Shown: positions 43,840 through 56,037 of the stretch, in pieces
Numbering within the stretch: position 1 is the first letter of the stretch
Layout of the letters: each line of letters begins with the position of its first letter
Assembly: GCA_029844215.1 (NCBI GenBank)
Contig: CM056728.1
Span: forward strand, 60,489,789 to 60,553,788
Length of the DNA: 64,000 bases
From: Przewalskia tangutica
Lineage: Eukaryota; Streptophyta; Magnoliopsida; Solanales; Solanaceae
Direction of reading: 5' to 3'
The notes under the pieces: model-generated
Database searches by the model: none
What the model saw: the letters and a program-made list of their open reading frames with translations, nothing else
Told to the model about the DNA's origin: nothing
Program-made: the position numbers and the translations under genes

Positions 43840-45080
43840 TATGCTAAGACTTAAACAAACGATTAGTGCATAAATCATAAGGCAAAATGATAACGCATGA
43901 ATTTATAAGCAATGTAGCGTGCGAGTAGAAAATGCTATCTCGCGAAAATGCGACGCTCACAGAATGCCGCGTGATTTCGCCGCACAAACGCTGGGCGATC
44001 GTGAATGCGAATATGTTGTCCTTATCGCGAATCGCCTCAGACTAAAGCTCAAGAAAGAGTTAGTGCATAACTGCTAAGACAGAGTAATAAAGCATGAATA
44101 AGAAATGCAATTTTTGAGAGTAGATGAATTGTCCTTGCGTAGATGTGATACGTGATGACGTCGTCTTTGGGCGGGCGTCGCTTTGACCGGGCGCCATTTT
44201 CGACTGAGACGCTTTCGGTCTCGTGTCGTTGATGTCATTTCTTGGACTGAGTCGCCGACTCGGCGTCGCTTCGGACTTGGCGTCGCTTTGGGCGTGGCGT
44301 CGTTTCGGACGCGCCGCTTGACGCGTGGCGTCGCTTTCTGACGCGGGCGCTGCCGACGCGGGCGTCGCTTTCGACTGGCGCCGCTTTGGACGTGGCGTCG
44401 CTTTCGGACGTGGCGCCGCTTTCGGACGCGGGCGCCGCTTTCTGACGTGGCGCCGCTTTCGACGCGGGCGCCGCTTTCGACTGGCGCCGCTTGACGTGGC
44501 GCCGTTTTCAGACTTGCGTCGCTTTCGACGTGGCGCCGCTTTGACGCGGGCGTCGCTTTCGGACGTGGCGTCGCTTTCGACTTGGCGCCGCTTCGACGCG
44601 GGCGTCGCTTTCGACTTGGTGTCGCTTTCGACACGGCGTCGCTTTTGGACTTGGCGCCGTTTCGCACGTGGCGTCGCTTTCGACTTGGCGTCGCTTTCGA
44701 CTTGGCGCCGCTTTGGACGTGGCGTCGTTTTCGACTTGTTGCCGCCGCTCCCAGACTAAAGCTCAAGAAAGAGTTAGTGCATAACCGCTAAGACGTAATA
44801 ATAAAGCATGAATGAGAAAATGCAATTTTGAGAACAGAGAAAATCGATCCCTGTGTAGATGTGATATGCCACGATGGCGCTGCTGGACTTGTCCGCTACC
44901 GATAACGCCGTTGCTCGGACGTGTTGCCGGGCGCCGTTGCGTAGACATAATGTTGATCACGCCGTTGTCTTGACGTGTTGCCGCTCAGTAGAATAAATGT
45001 TCCCGCAAGCTAAGCTTGAGAAAACGTTAGTGTATACCGCTTAAACAAAATGATAAATATATACGAAGTGCAATTTCACG
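43840..45080. repeat. Dispersed 80-bp word marking a higher-order repeat
   Basis: Four related copies start at about 43840, 44041, 44755 and 45009, each running agctcaagaaagagttagtg, cataac, ctaagac, aataaagcatgaa and atgcaatttt. They frame the CpG-rich arrays between them, suggesting larger duplicated blocks. Confidence 0.7.
44158..44750. repeat. CpG-rich 18-bp array
   Basis: About 30 units around gacgtggcgtcgctttcg, with cgtcg/cgccg and acgtgg/acgcggg/acttgg alternation. Because 18 is divisible by three, long open frames appear on both strands without being genes. Confidence 0.9.
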
Positions 45081-45588
45081 GGAATAGGGATGTCATCCCC
45101 GTATGATATGCGGGTGTCGAATGCCGAGATTTTGTCCTCGCCGGACATGCTAGATGTCAGAATCGGCCGAGATGTTGTTATGATGCATTTGTGAACCATA
45201 TGGATTGCCATGATGTCTTTGTTGTGCGTTTGTGCATCGCATGGATTGCAATTTGACTATATGCCCGAGCTGACGCTAGACTTTGTCATGGATTTGAACT
45301 TTGATTGTTGATGTATATGTCCGCTTCACGCTTCTTTCGCTTCGCTAATATGAAGAACTCGCGCCAAAGAAAATTTGTGAGTTTGGCGGGCGCTGATTCG
45401 CATTGACTTTGTAGTTTTGACTCTTGATGCTCGGACGTCGCTTTGTTTGGGACTCGTGACCGCCTCGTTTCCTACCTTGTCCCGATTCAATACGCAGCGG
45501 CGTTTAACCTAAAGTGGTCTCCGCTGGGTTGCTTGTATATTATGTGTGTTTTCGTTATTTTCAAAAATAAGGGAAGGTTTCCTAATGG

Positions 45589-45962
45589 TGTGACCGAAGC
45601 CGATCTAGGCCGCCTACGTATCCGCATGAGGGAATCAGGTCATGACGTAGTTCATTACAAGCGAAATTGGGTGAAATTAAAAAGGTGGGACCGAGGCCGA
45701 TGTGGCCGCCTACGTATCCGCCAAGGAATCAGGTCGAACGTAGTTCCAATTACAAGCAAAAGAGAAATTGGGATTTTCTAAAAGGTGAGACCGAAGCCGA
45801 TATGGCCGCCTACGTATCCCCACGAGGGAATCAGGTCATACGTAGTTCCAATTACAAGCAAAAGAGAAATTGGGATTTTCTAAAAGGTGGGACCGAAGCC
45901 GATGTGGCCGCCTACGTATCCGCCAAGGGAATCAGGTCACACGTAGTTCCAAACATATAAAG
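45589..45962. repeat. Four about 100-bp repeats, each with a hairpin
   Basis: Units start at about 45589, 45684, 45784 and 45887: ggaccgaagccgatgtggcc, gcctacgtatcc, aatcaggtca, acgtagttcc, then aagagaaattgggattttct. In the third unit ctacgtat and atacgtag are perfect inverted arms around a loop of about 20 nt; in the others the arms have one or two mismatches. Confidence 0.85.
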
Positions 45963-46105
45963 GGCAAAATATATTAAACTAACTATTTCAGGACTCGGCG
46001 GGCCAAGGCAGGGGCACGAGTCCACTTCTTCTTGCTTTGTGTCTTCAACGGCTAGGTCTTCAGTAAGATCATCTCTTGCAACACACAACTAAATGAATGA
46101 CTTAT

Positions 46106-48005
46106 TCAATGGTTAAACAATCTCCGGCAAGGAGCACCTCCTCTTCTCTGACGGTTGGTCGATGATTCAATTTTCTTCCCTTTTCGGGCTGGCGTAATAG
46201 TCCCTTCCAGACTGTTTTCTCCATCTTTAGCTATCATGCTCACATGGGCATCTTCATAGCCGGGAAAAAGGTTATTGTTTACCCTGAGAGGGGCATCTTT
46301 CAGCTGAATGACTCCCTCTTCGATTAACTCCTCTATTTTGTCCTTGAGTGTATAACAATTTGCGATGTCGTGCCCCTCGACAACAGAGTGGTATGCACAA
46401 TGTTTGGTTTCATCGTGCCCTCGGGATATAGGCCTGGGGGTATTTCTGGGAATTGGCTGGAGTATTCCTGCGGCTTTCAGCTTTTCATACACTTGGGCTA
46501 TAGGTTCGCCAAAGGTGTATAGGTTCGTTGGCTTTCTTCAAAGATTTACGCGGGTTTGGGTCCGCTTTGGTGTACTGGATTCGTGATCAGGTGAGTATTT
46601 TGATATGCTTGTTGGGTATGGTAAGCAGGATATGGGTGGCGCAAAGGTCGATAATATGACTGTGGATTTTGAGTGTTTTGGTTATGGTAAGAAGGCGGTG
46701 GGCTTTGATACACCAGATGTTGTTCTGGCCTATGTTCCCGAATGACCATGACAGAGGGTGATGCATCCCTTTTCCTCTGTGAGGTACCTCCGATGGAATT
46801 TGACTGCACTGCTCTGCTAGTTGCTTGTAGGGCTGTCAAGTTTGTAATCCTGCCTGTCTTAATGCCCTCTTCCACGAAGTCGCCCATTCTTACGACTTCT
46901 GCAAAACTTCGCCCAATTACACTGATCATCCTTTCATAATACGTCGCGTCTTTTAACGACTGCACGAACAAGGTGGTCATTTCGCCCTTTGACATTGGAG
47001 GTTGGACCTTTGCTGCCTCTGACCGCCACCTCATGGCGTATTCCCTGAAAGTTTCTGTGGATTTCTTCTCAAGTTTCATAAGATAAAATCTATCCGGGAC
47101 AGTGTCAGTGTTGAATCTGAATCTATCCATGAAATCTTGTGCCATGGCATTCCAACCGTCCCATTTTCGAGGGTCTTGGCATGTGTACCAATCCAGCGCC
47201 TCGCCGGTAAGACTCCTGATGAATAGCTTCATGATGATTGCTTGATTTTTTCCAACTCCAATCAATTTATCGCAATATGACCTTAGATGAGCTCGAGGAT
47301 TCCCCTTTCCATCAAACATGTCAAATTTGGGCACCTTGTATCCCATAGGTAATTCAACGTCGGGGTGCATGCATAAGTTTTCATATTCTAAACCTGCCTC
47401 CCCCTTGTTCATCTGAATGCTTTTGAATGCCTCTTTCAAGCTACGAATTTCTTTTGCCACATTTTCATCAGCTCTAGCTCTGTCCGCGCCCACTTCGCAT
47501 CGACCGTCTCTCGAGAGGATCGCACATGATAAATGGTTGACTTTTGGTCGGATGTGCTAATCCCCCATATTGTTTGTTAGGACTAGTGATGTGTGTCATC
47601 TGCTCGTATTGGGTGGCTTGACAATTTGGGTTGAGTGGGGAGATATAAGTAGGTGGAGGTTGAGATGTGTATGTAGTGAACGGATCATTTTGGAGGTCGG
47701 TTTGCAAATTGACCGGGCGAGTGACATTTTAGTGCGAGTGGTATGTTGCGCCTACGCGGGAGCTTTGGGGAAGTGGAGGCTCGAGGGCTTGTGACACGAT
47801 TGCATTTGTCCCCGCCCGGGAGTGGTTCATTCAAGCTAATAGATGTTTGTGATATTTGAGTCTTTCTATTTCACTGCATGATTTCCATTCACGCAATAGT
47901 TTGGCGAGGTGTTGATCATCGGTGTTTCTCCTTTCTAACGCCTCTGCATCCTCTACGGAACGGGATGAGTCCTAAGTTGTTTCGTTCCTGCCTCGGATTA
48001 GTCAT
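46106..48005 (-). pseudogene. gag: Degenerate Ogre/Tat-type gag of element I
   Basis: Probable start ATG at 48003-48005. The N-terminal third is broken by stops; 47707-47474 keeps a Pro/Gln-rich piece. The core, 47493-46546, is 315 codons open: EIRSLKEAFKSIQ, YENLCMHPDVELPMGYKVPK, FDMFDGKGNPRAHLRSYCDK, FIRSLTGEALDWYTCQDPRK, MDRFRFNTDTVPDRFYLMKL and ETFREYAMRWRSEAAKVQPP, the capsid-like part of Ogre/Tat gag. A stop and frameshift at about 46550-46500 separate it from the C-terminal 46492-46106 (YEKLKAAGILQPIPRNTPRP; CAYHSVVEGHDIANCYTLK, a zinc-knuckle-like segment; then IEELIEEGVIQLKD). No protease follows. Confidence 0.88.
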
Positions 48006-48900
48006 TTATTGGATGATTTTCTACCACCAACGCGAATCAACCTTTTGGGGATAAGCTAGACAAAATAACCCTTTAACAAATGAAGCAAACCAAGTTAGTA
48101 TAATACGCAAAAAGTTGCAGGCAATATATACTAATAAGCAAATTGCAAATCAAGTGCGTGTTCTAACATGTTTGGGACCTCTTTATGCCGGAGGTAGGCC
48201 TAAACGTCACATATGCGAGGTCATGATGGATTTGTCCAAGCCGTCCAACTGTAATGCCTTTGTTGGAAATGGTGACCAAATGACGGTGCACTTTTCCTAA
48301 TTTCAGCATGTCATGATTAGGCTTGGATTTGTCTATCATTGTCACGCTACACATAATATGCTGGTTGGTCGTTGGGTTGAGAAACCCGTCGACAAGTTTG
48401 GTGTCTTCCTAATTGTGGTGTCGATGCCAAGGACCGACCCACCTAAGGTAAATGCATGCATGCCCTAAAATAAGGGTGGTATAGCTCTATCTTAAGTTTC
48501 TAAGATTTGGCTTTTCTAGACGCAAGGTTCCCGAGCGGACTACTCGAGTGAGAAGGCTACGCGACCACCGGTTGGACCGGATTCTCCGCGCAAAACACCA
48601 ACTCTCTCTTAAATTTGGGTGTTTGAAAGAAATTTGCAGGTGCGCGAAGCACACCCGCGTGTGAGTGTGTTATAGTGTGAATTTTCCAGAATGGAAGAAA
48701 TATGAGCGAAATGTCAGTTTAAGGAAAGCGGTAACAAATAGCAGTTAAGACAATATGCAAATATTTATATGTAAAGTAGAATAATTTAGACAAAACATAA
48801 AAGCAAATGAATGTAAAACACAGAAGAAGCAATTTTAAGCAGATAAGAAAAATAAAGCACAGTAATTAACCTATGTTTGTTATGGTTAAGAACCTAAATA
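48006..48900 (-). other. 5' leader of element I
   Basis: About 0.9 kb between PBS and gag. No open frame with a recognisable domain. Ogre elements are known for long leaders. Confidence 0.6.
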
Positions 48901-48902
48901 TC

Positions 48903-48920
48903 CTCAGCGGAGTCGCCATC
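48903..48920 (-). other. Primer-binding site of element I
   Basis: Minus strand TGGCGACTCCGCTGAGGA, adjacent to the 5' LTR. The form TGGCGACTCCGCTGGGGA is common in plant Tat/Ogre-type elements; one base differs here. Confidence 0.75.
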
Positions 48921-51900
48921 TGTAACGCCCCATTTTCAACCGGAGTCGGAAACGGGATTACCGCTACGCATGGTTGGATTCCTGAAATTGCTATTTAAAG
49001 GAGTCGCCACCTAATTATTATAGTGAATTAGGACACTAAAAATGTAGCATAAAATACTACGAATGATCTCCATTTTTTAAGGTCTGTGAAAGTTATGTGA
49101 GATTCTAGGTAAGGGTTCTTTATTATCCTAAAGGGAAGGGGTTAGGCACCCTAAAGGATCCGCTAACTTGCGATTATCCGTTCAAACTTAGGGTTAATTA
49201 CTATATGTAAAAATGCATGTTTTGGAAAGCATAAAATTTAAGAAAAGATGTTGCAGATATTTATTTGAAAGATGTATGCATATATTTGATAAAATTGCAT
49301 GAGGTTTATTAAAATGCACAAAAAATGGTTTATTGGGAATTTATATGTTGCATGTAAAAATCAATCTTTTATGAAAATACATATTTGCATAACTTGATTT
49401 AAAACTGGGTTTTGCAATTGATAATAAAGAGGGTTTTTATTGCAAAAATTGGTTAGTCTTTAGGAGTTTAATGAAAATTGAAATCATATTATTTCTATAA
49501 TATCAATGAAAAGGCTAAGTTATTTTTTAAAAAGTTTTGAAAATGCATAACGGCCTAAAGATAGATTAAACTAGCGACACATTTTATTATTTAACTACCC
49601 GCCCCTAATAGTTCTAGGTCTAACTATTCTAAGCATTCAATAATTATGCAAGTACAAATAATTAAATTATAACAACGTAATAAATAGGCGTAATGAAAAG
49701 ACATTATTGACTAGGACGGATGAAGACATAATCCCGCCCTGTTGGTTTGGAAAGCTCGAGGTCAGAGGATGCAATGAATGTGGTGCACGAACATAGTGAG
49801 TCTCGTAGCGAGATTCTTTGTTGTTCTCCGAAGCATTACATGTAAAAGAAAGGAAAGAAAAGGATTAGTGTATGTTCTAAACTTTATTAATAATGCAAAT
49901 AAATAAGGTAATCGTGTAATGCATATGTATTTTATTACTTGATTATATCAGCCCCAACTAACAGATTTTAGCAAAGTAAAGATCAAACATTGTCCAGCCC
50001 AAATTGGGCCTCGGTAAACTGGGCCAACCGAAACCAAACAGGCCCTAAGGGTGTGCAAAAACACAAAGAAAACCAGAAACTGAAGTGGTCAAGCTTCCTA
50101 GCTAAATCTTTAAGGGCTGTTAGTTTACTAAAAACAATTTTTGGGGGAATCATGTGGCAAAGCAGAGATAAAAGCAACCTCCCAAAGCATTTATCAGAGA
50201 CCTACCAGCTTAAAGCAACATTTATTCCCTAAACAATCAACTAAGTTATGGTTGTACAGTTTGACAAGAAGACATTTGGTTCATACAAGAACCCCTTTTA
50301 ATTATTTCTATTCAAACTCAGGCACTTAGGAGACTCAATTATCGTACACTTGCGACTACATGAAACAGGATCACAAGCAAAATATATGAAAAACATCGGT
50401 TCATGACCGAACTTTATTCCAACAGATACAAAATGTCAACATATGCACATATTACTCAGGCCACTCATCACACTGATATGGCGATTAAAGGACTCCGAAG
50501 GTATTACATATTATCATGGATGTTTACTTTTGCACTTATACAGATAAATGACTAGTTCATGGGACACTTTAGGACAGGGGAATGAACAAATATTTATTTA
50601 GACAATATTTCAAACAGGTGCAGAGCCATTTAGGCTAAACTAAATATGCAGGGTCCTAATCAGGATATACACTAGGCATAACAACACTCTGAAATACAGG
50701 CCATAGCACAAGGAAATTAATATGCTAATGTGGGGGCATTTGAATATGTCAACAGCAAGGTATAATGTAAATCAGTTTGGAATAGATACATGGACATGGA
50801 GGGATGACCAAATAAACACCCATAAACCATATTTCAGATATGCGAGATCACTTAGGCCACTTTAAGCACACCTAATTTCATTCATGTTGTTCATTAGGTA
50901 CAACGACACTTCTGAAAATGAAGTATCACATGATTGGAATGATTATTATGTACACTAGAAGTTGAACTAATCAAACGTATCATAGATAATGAACAACTAC
51001 CAACAATTAGCGATGAATCAGTTACAAGAGCTCAGTACGATGGGAAGGTTTCAATTATTCATGTTGGCACATATGAAGCAGGATACGCAAGCAGGGGATT
51101 TAAACATACACACAAGTTCCAAGTCATTATACTAATATTATTTCAAACACCAGCAGGCTGTTTATCAACCAACATAGGTTCCGATTAATACATTTGGTTA
51201 TTTATCTGATTTGAACAGTCCATAATCGAATCCATAATGAAATAACATATTAAGAACTTTATTAACTTGAACTGGTATCAAGAGTATAAGATAACTTTCA
51301 TAACTTATGTTTGATCAAAATCAGAGACCGTATTGGCAGGTTAGGCAACTAAAACAACCTATACAATATTGAAAGTACTTCAAACTAGGTATTTAACTTA
51401 ACTAAAATGATTTGTATAGGAACCAACTCAACACGACAAGCACTCGTCGCTTAGTCGTGTACAAATGATCATGATAAGGAACAACATCAAGCACAGTTTG
51501 AACAGAATCGTGCTAAAACATTCTACGGGACATAAATAACCATTAATCTTAACAATCTCAATCGATCACATAGCACAATATCTCAACTTAAAATAAAACA
51601 GAAACTACAAGGAAGTGGGTTTACCTTCTCCGGGCAGCGAACCGAGGCGTCGTCTCGACTCGTCGAATCCGCTCGAAGAATGGTGTTGTTTATGCGATTG
51701 AATAATGGCGACGATTTAAGAATTTTGTGGTTTCTTTTCGAAACACGACTGAGAGTAAAGAATTTGCTTTGTTGTCCTTGGACTTTGAAGACACCGAAGT
51801 TCCATCCAGATAAATTATCAAATTTCGACCCCCTTTCAATGAAGAATGAAGGGGTTTTTTTATAGGCAAAAACTGAGTTTGAATTCGAAAAATAGCTGTC

Positions 51901-52840
51901 AGAGGTCTGTTTTTGGAAGATTTGTTGGTTCAAATCGCGGATTTTTAGGGAGATGCAGGGTATGGGCTGTGCAGGGGAGTCGTTGGGGGTGCAGGGAGTG
52001 GGCATGGCAGGGTCTAGTTGGGCAGAGGCATGGGGGACGAAGGGGACAGGGGTGAAGTGAAAAGGAGGCTGATTTTTGTTTTGTTTAGGTTTTTGGTTAG
52101 GAAATGGAGAAAAGAGGAATAAAGGGAAATGGGTGTTGCGGGCTTGGGTCGACGGGTCGCGGGATTGGGGAGTTGGGCCGCGGGTCGTGGGTATGGGCTG
52201 CTGGTTCTAATTTGAGGAAGATTGGATTTGGGCTAGTATTAGAATTGGGGGTTAGTTTTAAGTATTAGGTATTATATTGGGTATTAGTTTTAGGAGTTAA
52301 TTTTAGGCAAAGATTAATTAGTGGTAAATTAGGAATTAAAATGTGATTAAATTATTTAGGTGATTTATTAATCTAAATTATTACAAAAATAAAGACGGGC
52401 GTGCTATTTAATTAGGGCTTAATAATTATAATGCGATGCCTTTATTAAAACTTATTTATTATGCGTATTCCGCGAAGTTAAATTAAAACTGAACGGGGTT
52501 TAGACTATTATTAAATTATTTAAATGCTAAAGGCAAATATGATATTTAAGGACTGCTTAATGCTTTTATAAATGTGACGCTATTATAAAAATGCATGTAT
52601 TAGATTAAATTAAATTAAATTACGAATTACGAAATTGTCTTGCTATTAAAACGACGAATGCGGGCGTGAGACTCAAGGTGCTTAGTACTCTACGTAAGAT
52701 GCGGTGCTTGTTATTAATCGCTTATTTATGCATGTATTAATATATTATTGATGCATTTTATTATAGAAAATTATTTTTACAAAATTAGTGCAATTTTATA
52801 GTTAAGAACTGAACGGGAGGGTCAAAATTGGGTGTCAACA
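48921..52840 (-). repeat. 5' LTR of element I
   Basis: 3,920 bp, nearly identical to 39429-43348. Differences I could see include small indels near 51447 and 51484, a 3-4 base cluster near 51778, and single changes such as that near 49610. Confidence 0.94.
51856..51868 (-). promoter_or_regulatory. TATA box of the element I 5' LTR
   Basis: Minus strand gcctataaaaaaac, about 970 nt from the LTR 5' end. Downstream at about 51620 a splice-donor-like gagaaggtaaacc occurs in the sense direction; whether it is used is unknown. Confidence 0.5.
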
Positions 52841-52856
52841 GTTTCCTTGAAGTCAT
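52841..52856 (-). pseudogene. First codons of the Transposase_32-like ORF of G, cut off by element I
   Basis: Minus-strand ATG at 52854-52856 followed by four more codons (MTSRK) runs into the gtttc target duplication. In phase it meets the frame that resumes at 39423, so I entered this ORF at its sixth codon. Confidence 0.65.
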
Positions 52857-53402
52857 TATGAAGGTTGTTCGGAAAATTTCAGCAGCATTTCCTTTGTTTC
52901 TTTGAGGTTTCCCAACAACTTTCACTCCACACCGCAACAATAACCAACCACAATTTAAATACAACAGCAATACACCACACAATTACACCATAATACACCC
53001 AGTCCACACACACCGAACATCAACATCAACACACAACACACACCACGCAACCCCCAATCACACAACACACAATACCAAAATAGCCTGTACACTACCCAAT
53101 TCTTGAAGCTACTTCCACCACTAACCAAGAAATATCAAGAGAATTGATGAAGATTACTTTTTTGAAGAGTTTTTCTTCACAAATTTCTTGACCCAAGTGA
53201 ATGAGTGGTGATGGTGAAAGATGTGAGTGTTTTTAATGGGGGTGGTTGTATGGATTTTTGGAGAATTTTGTGGAGTTTGTGGAAGATTTTTTTTTTTGTG
53301 AAAGAGAGAGGATTTTCGGAAGTTTTTAGAGGGAGGAAGGGTTTGTGTTTGTATGGGAGAGGATTTGGGGGATTTAGGGCTTTAAATTCTGAAATCCCGT
53401 CT
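52857..53402. other. Element G spacer between protease region and 3' ORF
   Basis: No recognisable protein. Contains a CA-rich stretch (about 52975-53060) and a T run near 53290. Probably leader for the 3' ORF or residual sequence at the pol deletion. Confidence 0.4.
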
Positions 53403-53481
53403 CGGCACCGCGGCGACCAAATTCATGCTACCCTCTGGACTTTCGGCTTCGCGACCCTGCTTCTAGGCGCCGCGACGCTGC
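53403..53481. repeat. Internal GC module of element G
   Basis: cggcaccgcggcgacc, then a ctctggactttcgg spacer, cttcgcgaccctgcttct and aggcgccgcgacgctg. Equivalent to 23220-23319 in F. Confidence 0.65.
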
Positions 53482-53666
53482 ACCGATTTTCTTCCTTTCG
53501 TGTTTTTTCGTGCTTCATGTCCAATACTTTCACCTGTCATCACAACACCACAAAAATACCAAAAGTGAGACTGTTCTAACAAAACTAAATTGCATAATTT
53601 AAACCTTGGGTTGCCTCCCAAGTACTGCGCTTTAACGCTCAGAGCTGGACGCAGTTCTTTATCAAA

Positions 53667-54507
53667 TCATTGGGGTAATTTAACCCCACAACCTATCCAC
53701 TTAAAAATCATTTTCATCTTCCTCACACTATTTTTCTTTTTCATACCATTGAGTTCAGTAAGATTTACCTGTTTGTCAGTTTTCATGTCATGAACTTTTG
53801 TTGCAGCTTTCAAACTAGTCTGTGGGTTCACAGCTGTAGGAATGATTTCTCTAGTTTTGGTATGTGCTTGTTGAACTGTTGTGTCAGTTGTGCTTACTGC
53901 GAAACATTTGTTGCTGGCCTGGGACTCAATGGTGGATTTGAACACCTTGAATATCATTTCTTCTTTCTGAACCCGTCGTCTCAATTCTCCCTTCTCCACA
54001 TCGATTAGGGTTCTACCCGTTGCAAGGAATGGTCTCCCCAAAATGATGGGTATTTCATCATCTTCCTCTATGTCAAGAATGAGGAAGTCTGCTGAAAAGA
54101 AGAACTTTCCCACCTTGACAAGCACATCTTCCACTATGCTTCTAGGGTGCACCACTGCCTGGCCACCACCGCAGATTAACTGTGTTTGGTTTGGCTTCCC
54201 CCAAACCCAATCTCTTGAACACAGACAGAGGCATGAGATTGATACTAGCCCCTAAGTCACAAAGTCCCCTGTTGCATGTTACTTTGCCAATAGTGCAGGG
54301 CAGGGTGAAGCTTCCTGGATCTTTCAACTTAGGAGACAATTTCTTTTGTAAGATGGAGCTGCACTCCTCTGTCAGCGCTACTGTCTCATAATCCGCCAAC
54401 CTTCTCTTCTTCCCAAATATCTCCTTCATGAATTTGAAGTATGAGAGCATTTGTTCTAACACCTCAATGAAGGGGATATTGATGTAAAACTTCTTAAATA
54501 CCTCCAA
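53667..54507 (-). pseudogene. pol: Protease region of element G
   Basis: Two overlapping frames with a frameshift near 54150. The first (54507-54142) has FYINIPFIEVLEQML, RLADYETVALTEECS, KDPGSFTLPCTIGKVTC and the active-site region CDLGASINLMPLSVFKRLGL. The second (54155-53667) has VEDVLVKVGKFFFSADFLIL, IPIILGRPFLATGRTLIDVE and RRRVQKEEMIFKVF. It ends with a non-conserved tail and a stop; pol does not follow. Colinear with 24557-23646 of F. Confidence 0.88.
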
Positions 54508-54540
54508 GAACTTGGAGAACTGCTTATCTATGGTCTTCTT

Positions 54541-56037
54541 TTAGAGCCTCTGAGGGTAAGGGATTCTATCAGTGTATTTCCTCAAAGGTGCTGGTGGAGC
54601 TTTCTCAACTGTAGGGTGGTCCTCAATGACCCCCTCCTTTCCTTCCTCAACTGCTTTCTCACCCTTTTTCTCATGAACCACTGCGGGTTGGGGAGCAACG
54701 TGCTCCAACTGATTTCCACTCCTTAACAACACTGCCTGACACTGCTCTCTTGGATTGACCAGACATTGGGAGAGTACCCACGGCCGTTGGTTACCATCTT
54801 CGCTAGTTGCCCAACTCGCGCTTTCCGTGTTCCCGAGAGGACTGGTTTCGATACATGAACCGATTCTCGCGACCGTGAGTGTAAGCAATGCAACCCTTAG
54901 CTCATCACGCTTCTCCTGTTGTGTAGGTGGTCTAAACTGCTAGAATGAGGTAGCCTGATTCTGTGCTTGATGGTTCTGGTAATTACCTTGATATGGTTGC
55001 TGCTGGGCCTGGTCGTTCCTCCACGAAAAGTTAGGGTGATTTCTCCACCCTGGATTGTATGTGTTGGAATTATAAGGGCGCTGAAAGTTCCCAACTGCAT
55101 AAACCTGCTCCATTGACACATTATTAGAGTTCACCGCTGTGCATCTGCCAAAGGAGTGCGGTCCACCATAAATCTCACAATTTACCGACATCTGGACTGC
55201 ATTCACATACATAATGTTCTGTTGCAGTTGCTTCGTCAGAAGAGCCACTTGTGCATTCAGGGCAGTGATGGCATCTAATTCATGTATGCCCATAGTCTTC
55301 CTGCTATTCACTGACCTGTCATCTGACCCTTGATGATTGTTGGCAGCCATGTCTTCCAGTAACTCATGTGCCTCATTGACACTCTTTCTCATGAATGCTC
55401 CCCCTGCTACAGCATCAATGATGGTACGAGTAGTACCACTCAACCCATTATAAAAAATGTGGACTAACATCCACTTCTCTATGCCATTATGTGGGCATTT
55501 CCTTTGCAGACCCTTAAATCTCTCCCATGCATCATAGAGTGACTCACAATCCACCTGGTAATAATTGTTTAACTCTCCCCTTAATTTTGCCGCTTTTGAA
55601 GGAGGGAAGAACTTTGCAAGAAACTTTTGGGCTAGGTCTTGTCAGGTGGTGACGGAGTTGGCAGGTAGGGAGTTCAACCACCTCTTGGTTCTGTCCCTAA
55701 GTGAGAACAGGAAGAGCCTCAGTCTAATGGCATCGCCAGTAACGACATTGTACTTGAAAGTGGCACACAGCTCCAGAAAGTTGGCAATGTGCATGTGGGG
55801 GTCTTCAGATGACAATCCCCCAAACTGTACTGTGTTCTGGACCATGCTCAGGATGACGGGCTTGATCTCAAAGTTATTTGCCCCTATTGCTGGGAGCCTG
55901 ATACATGTCTGTGCACCAGTAACCGTGGGCAGAACATAATCTCCCAAGCTTCTTTCTGTTGGGACCGATATTGGCTCCTCTACATGTTCAGGAACCTCAT
56001 TGTTTGCTCCATTCTAATTCGGTGGTTGGTTGTCCAT
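54541..56037 (-). pseudogene. gag: Gag of element G
   Basis: Start ATG at 56035-56037 (MDNQPPN, then a stop). Main pieces: 55947-55642 with IRLPAIGANNFEIKPVIL, VQFGGLSSEDPHMHIANFLE and RLRLFLFSLRDRTKRWLNSL; then KFLAKFFPPSKAAKLRGELN across the 55560-55630 gap; then a 204-codon open frame, 55554-54940, with YDAWERFKGLQRKCPHNGIE, MLVHIFYNGLSGTTRTIIDA, NEAHELLEDMAANNHQGSDD and the Asn/Gln-rich tail WRNHPNFSWRNDQAQQQPYQ. The last piece leads to protease with a stop at 54541-54543. Only a handful of lesions; fresher than F. Confidence 0.9.

Larger units (their letters stand above)
39429..52840 (-). mobile_element. Element I: Ogre/Tat-like Ty3/gypsy carrying only gag
   Basis: Two 3,920-bp LTRs (39429-43348, 48921-52840), TGTAACGCCCC...GTCAACA, with the perfect duplication gtttc at 39424-39428 and 52841-52845. 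PBS at 48903-48920 and PPT at 43349-43366 set the minus orientation. The internal 5.6 kb has a degenerate Ogre/Tat-type gag and, 3' of it, about 2.7 kb of nested tandem repeats; no protease, RT, RNase H or integrase. The LTRs show only about a dozen small differences by eye, so it is the most recent insertion here and probably relied on a helper element. Confidence 0.94.

Noticed and set aside
44074..44766. 230-codon Lys/Arg-rich ORF on the minus strand, with a 144-codon ORF opposite
   Set aside because: Both are by-products of the 18-bp CpG array: the period is a multiple of three and lacks stops. No domain and no conservation beyond the repeat.
45443..45960. ORFs of 112 and 97 codons on the plus strand
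   Set aside because: They read through the 100-bp repeats of element I on its antisense strand; the repeated peptide simply mirrors the repeat unit.
42095..52005. Identical 139-140-codon minus ORFs at 42095-42514 and 51583-52005
   Set aside because: They are the two LTR copies of element I. Similarity comes from LTR duplication, not from coding constraint; no known domain.
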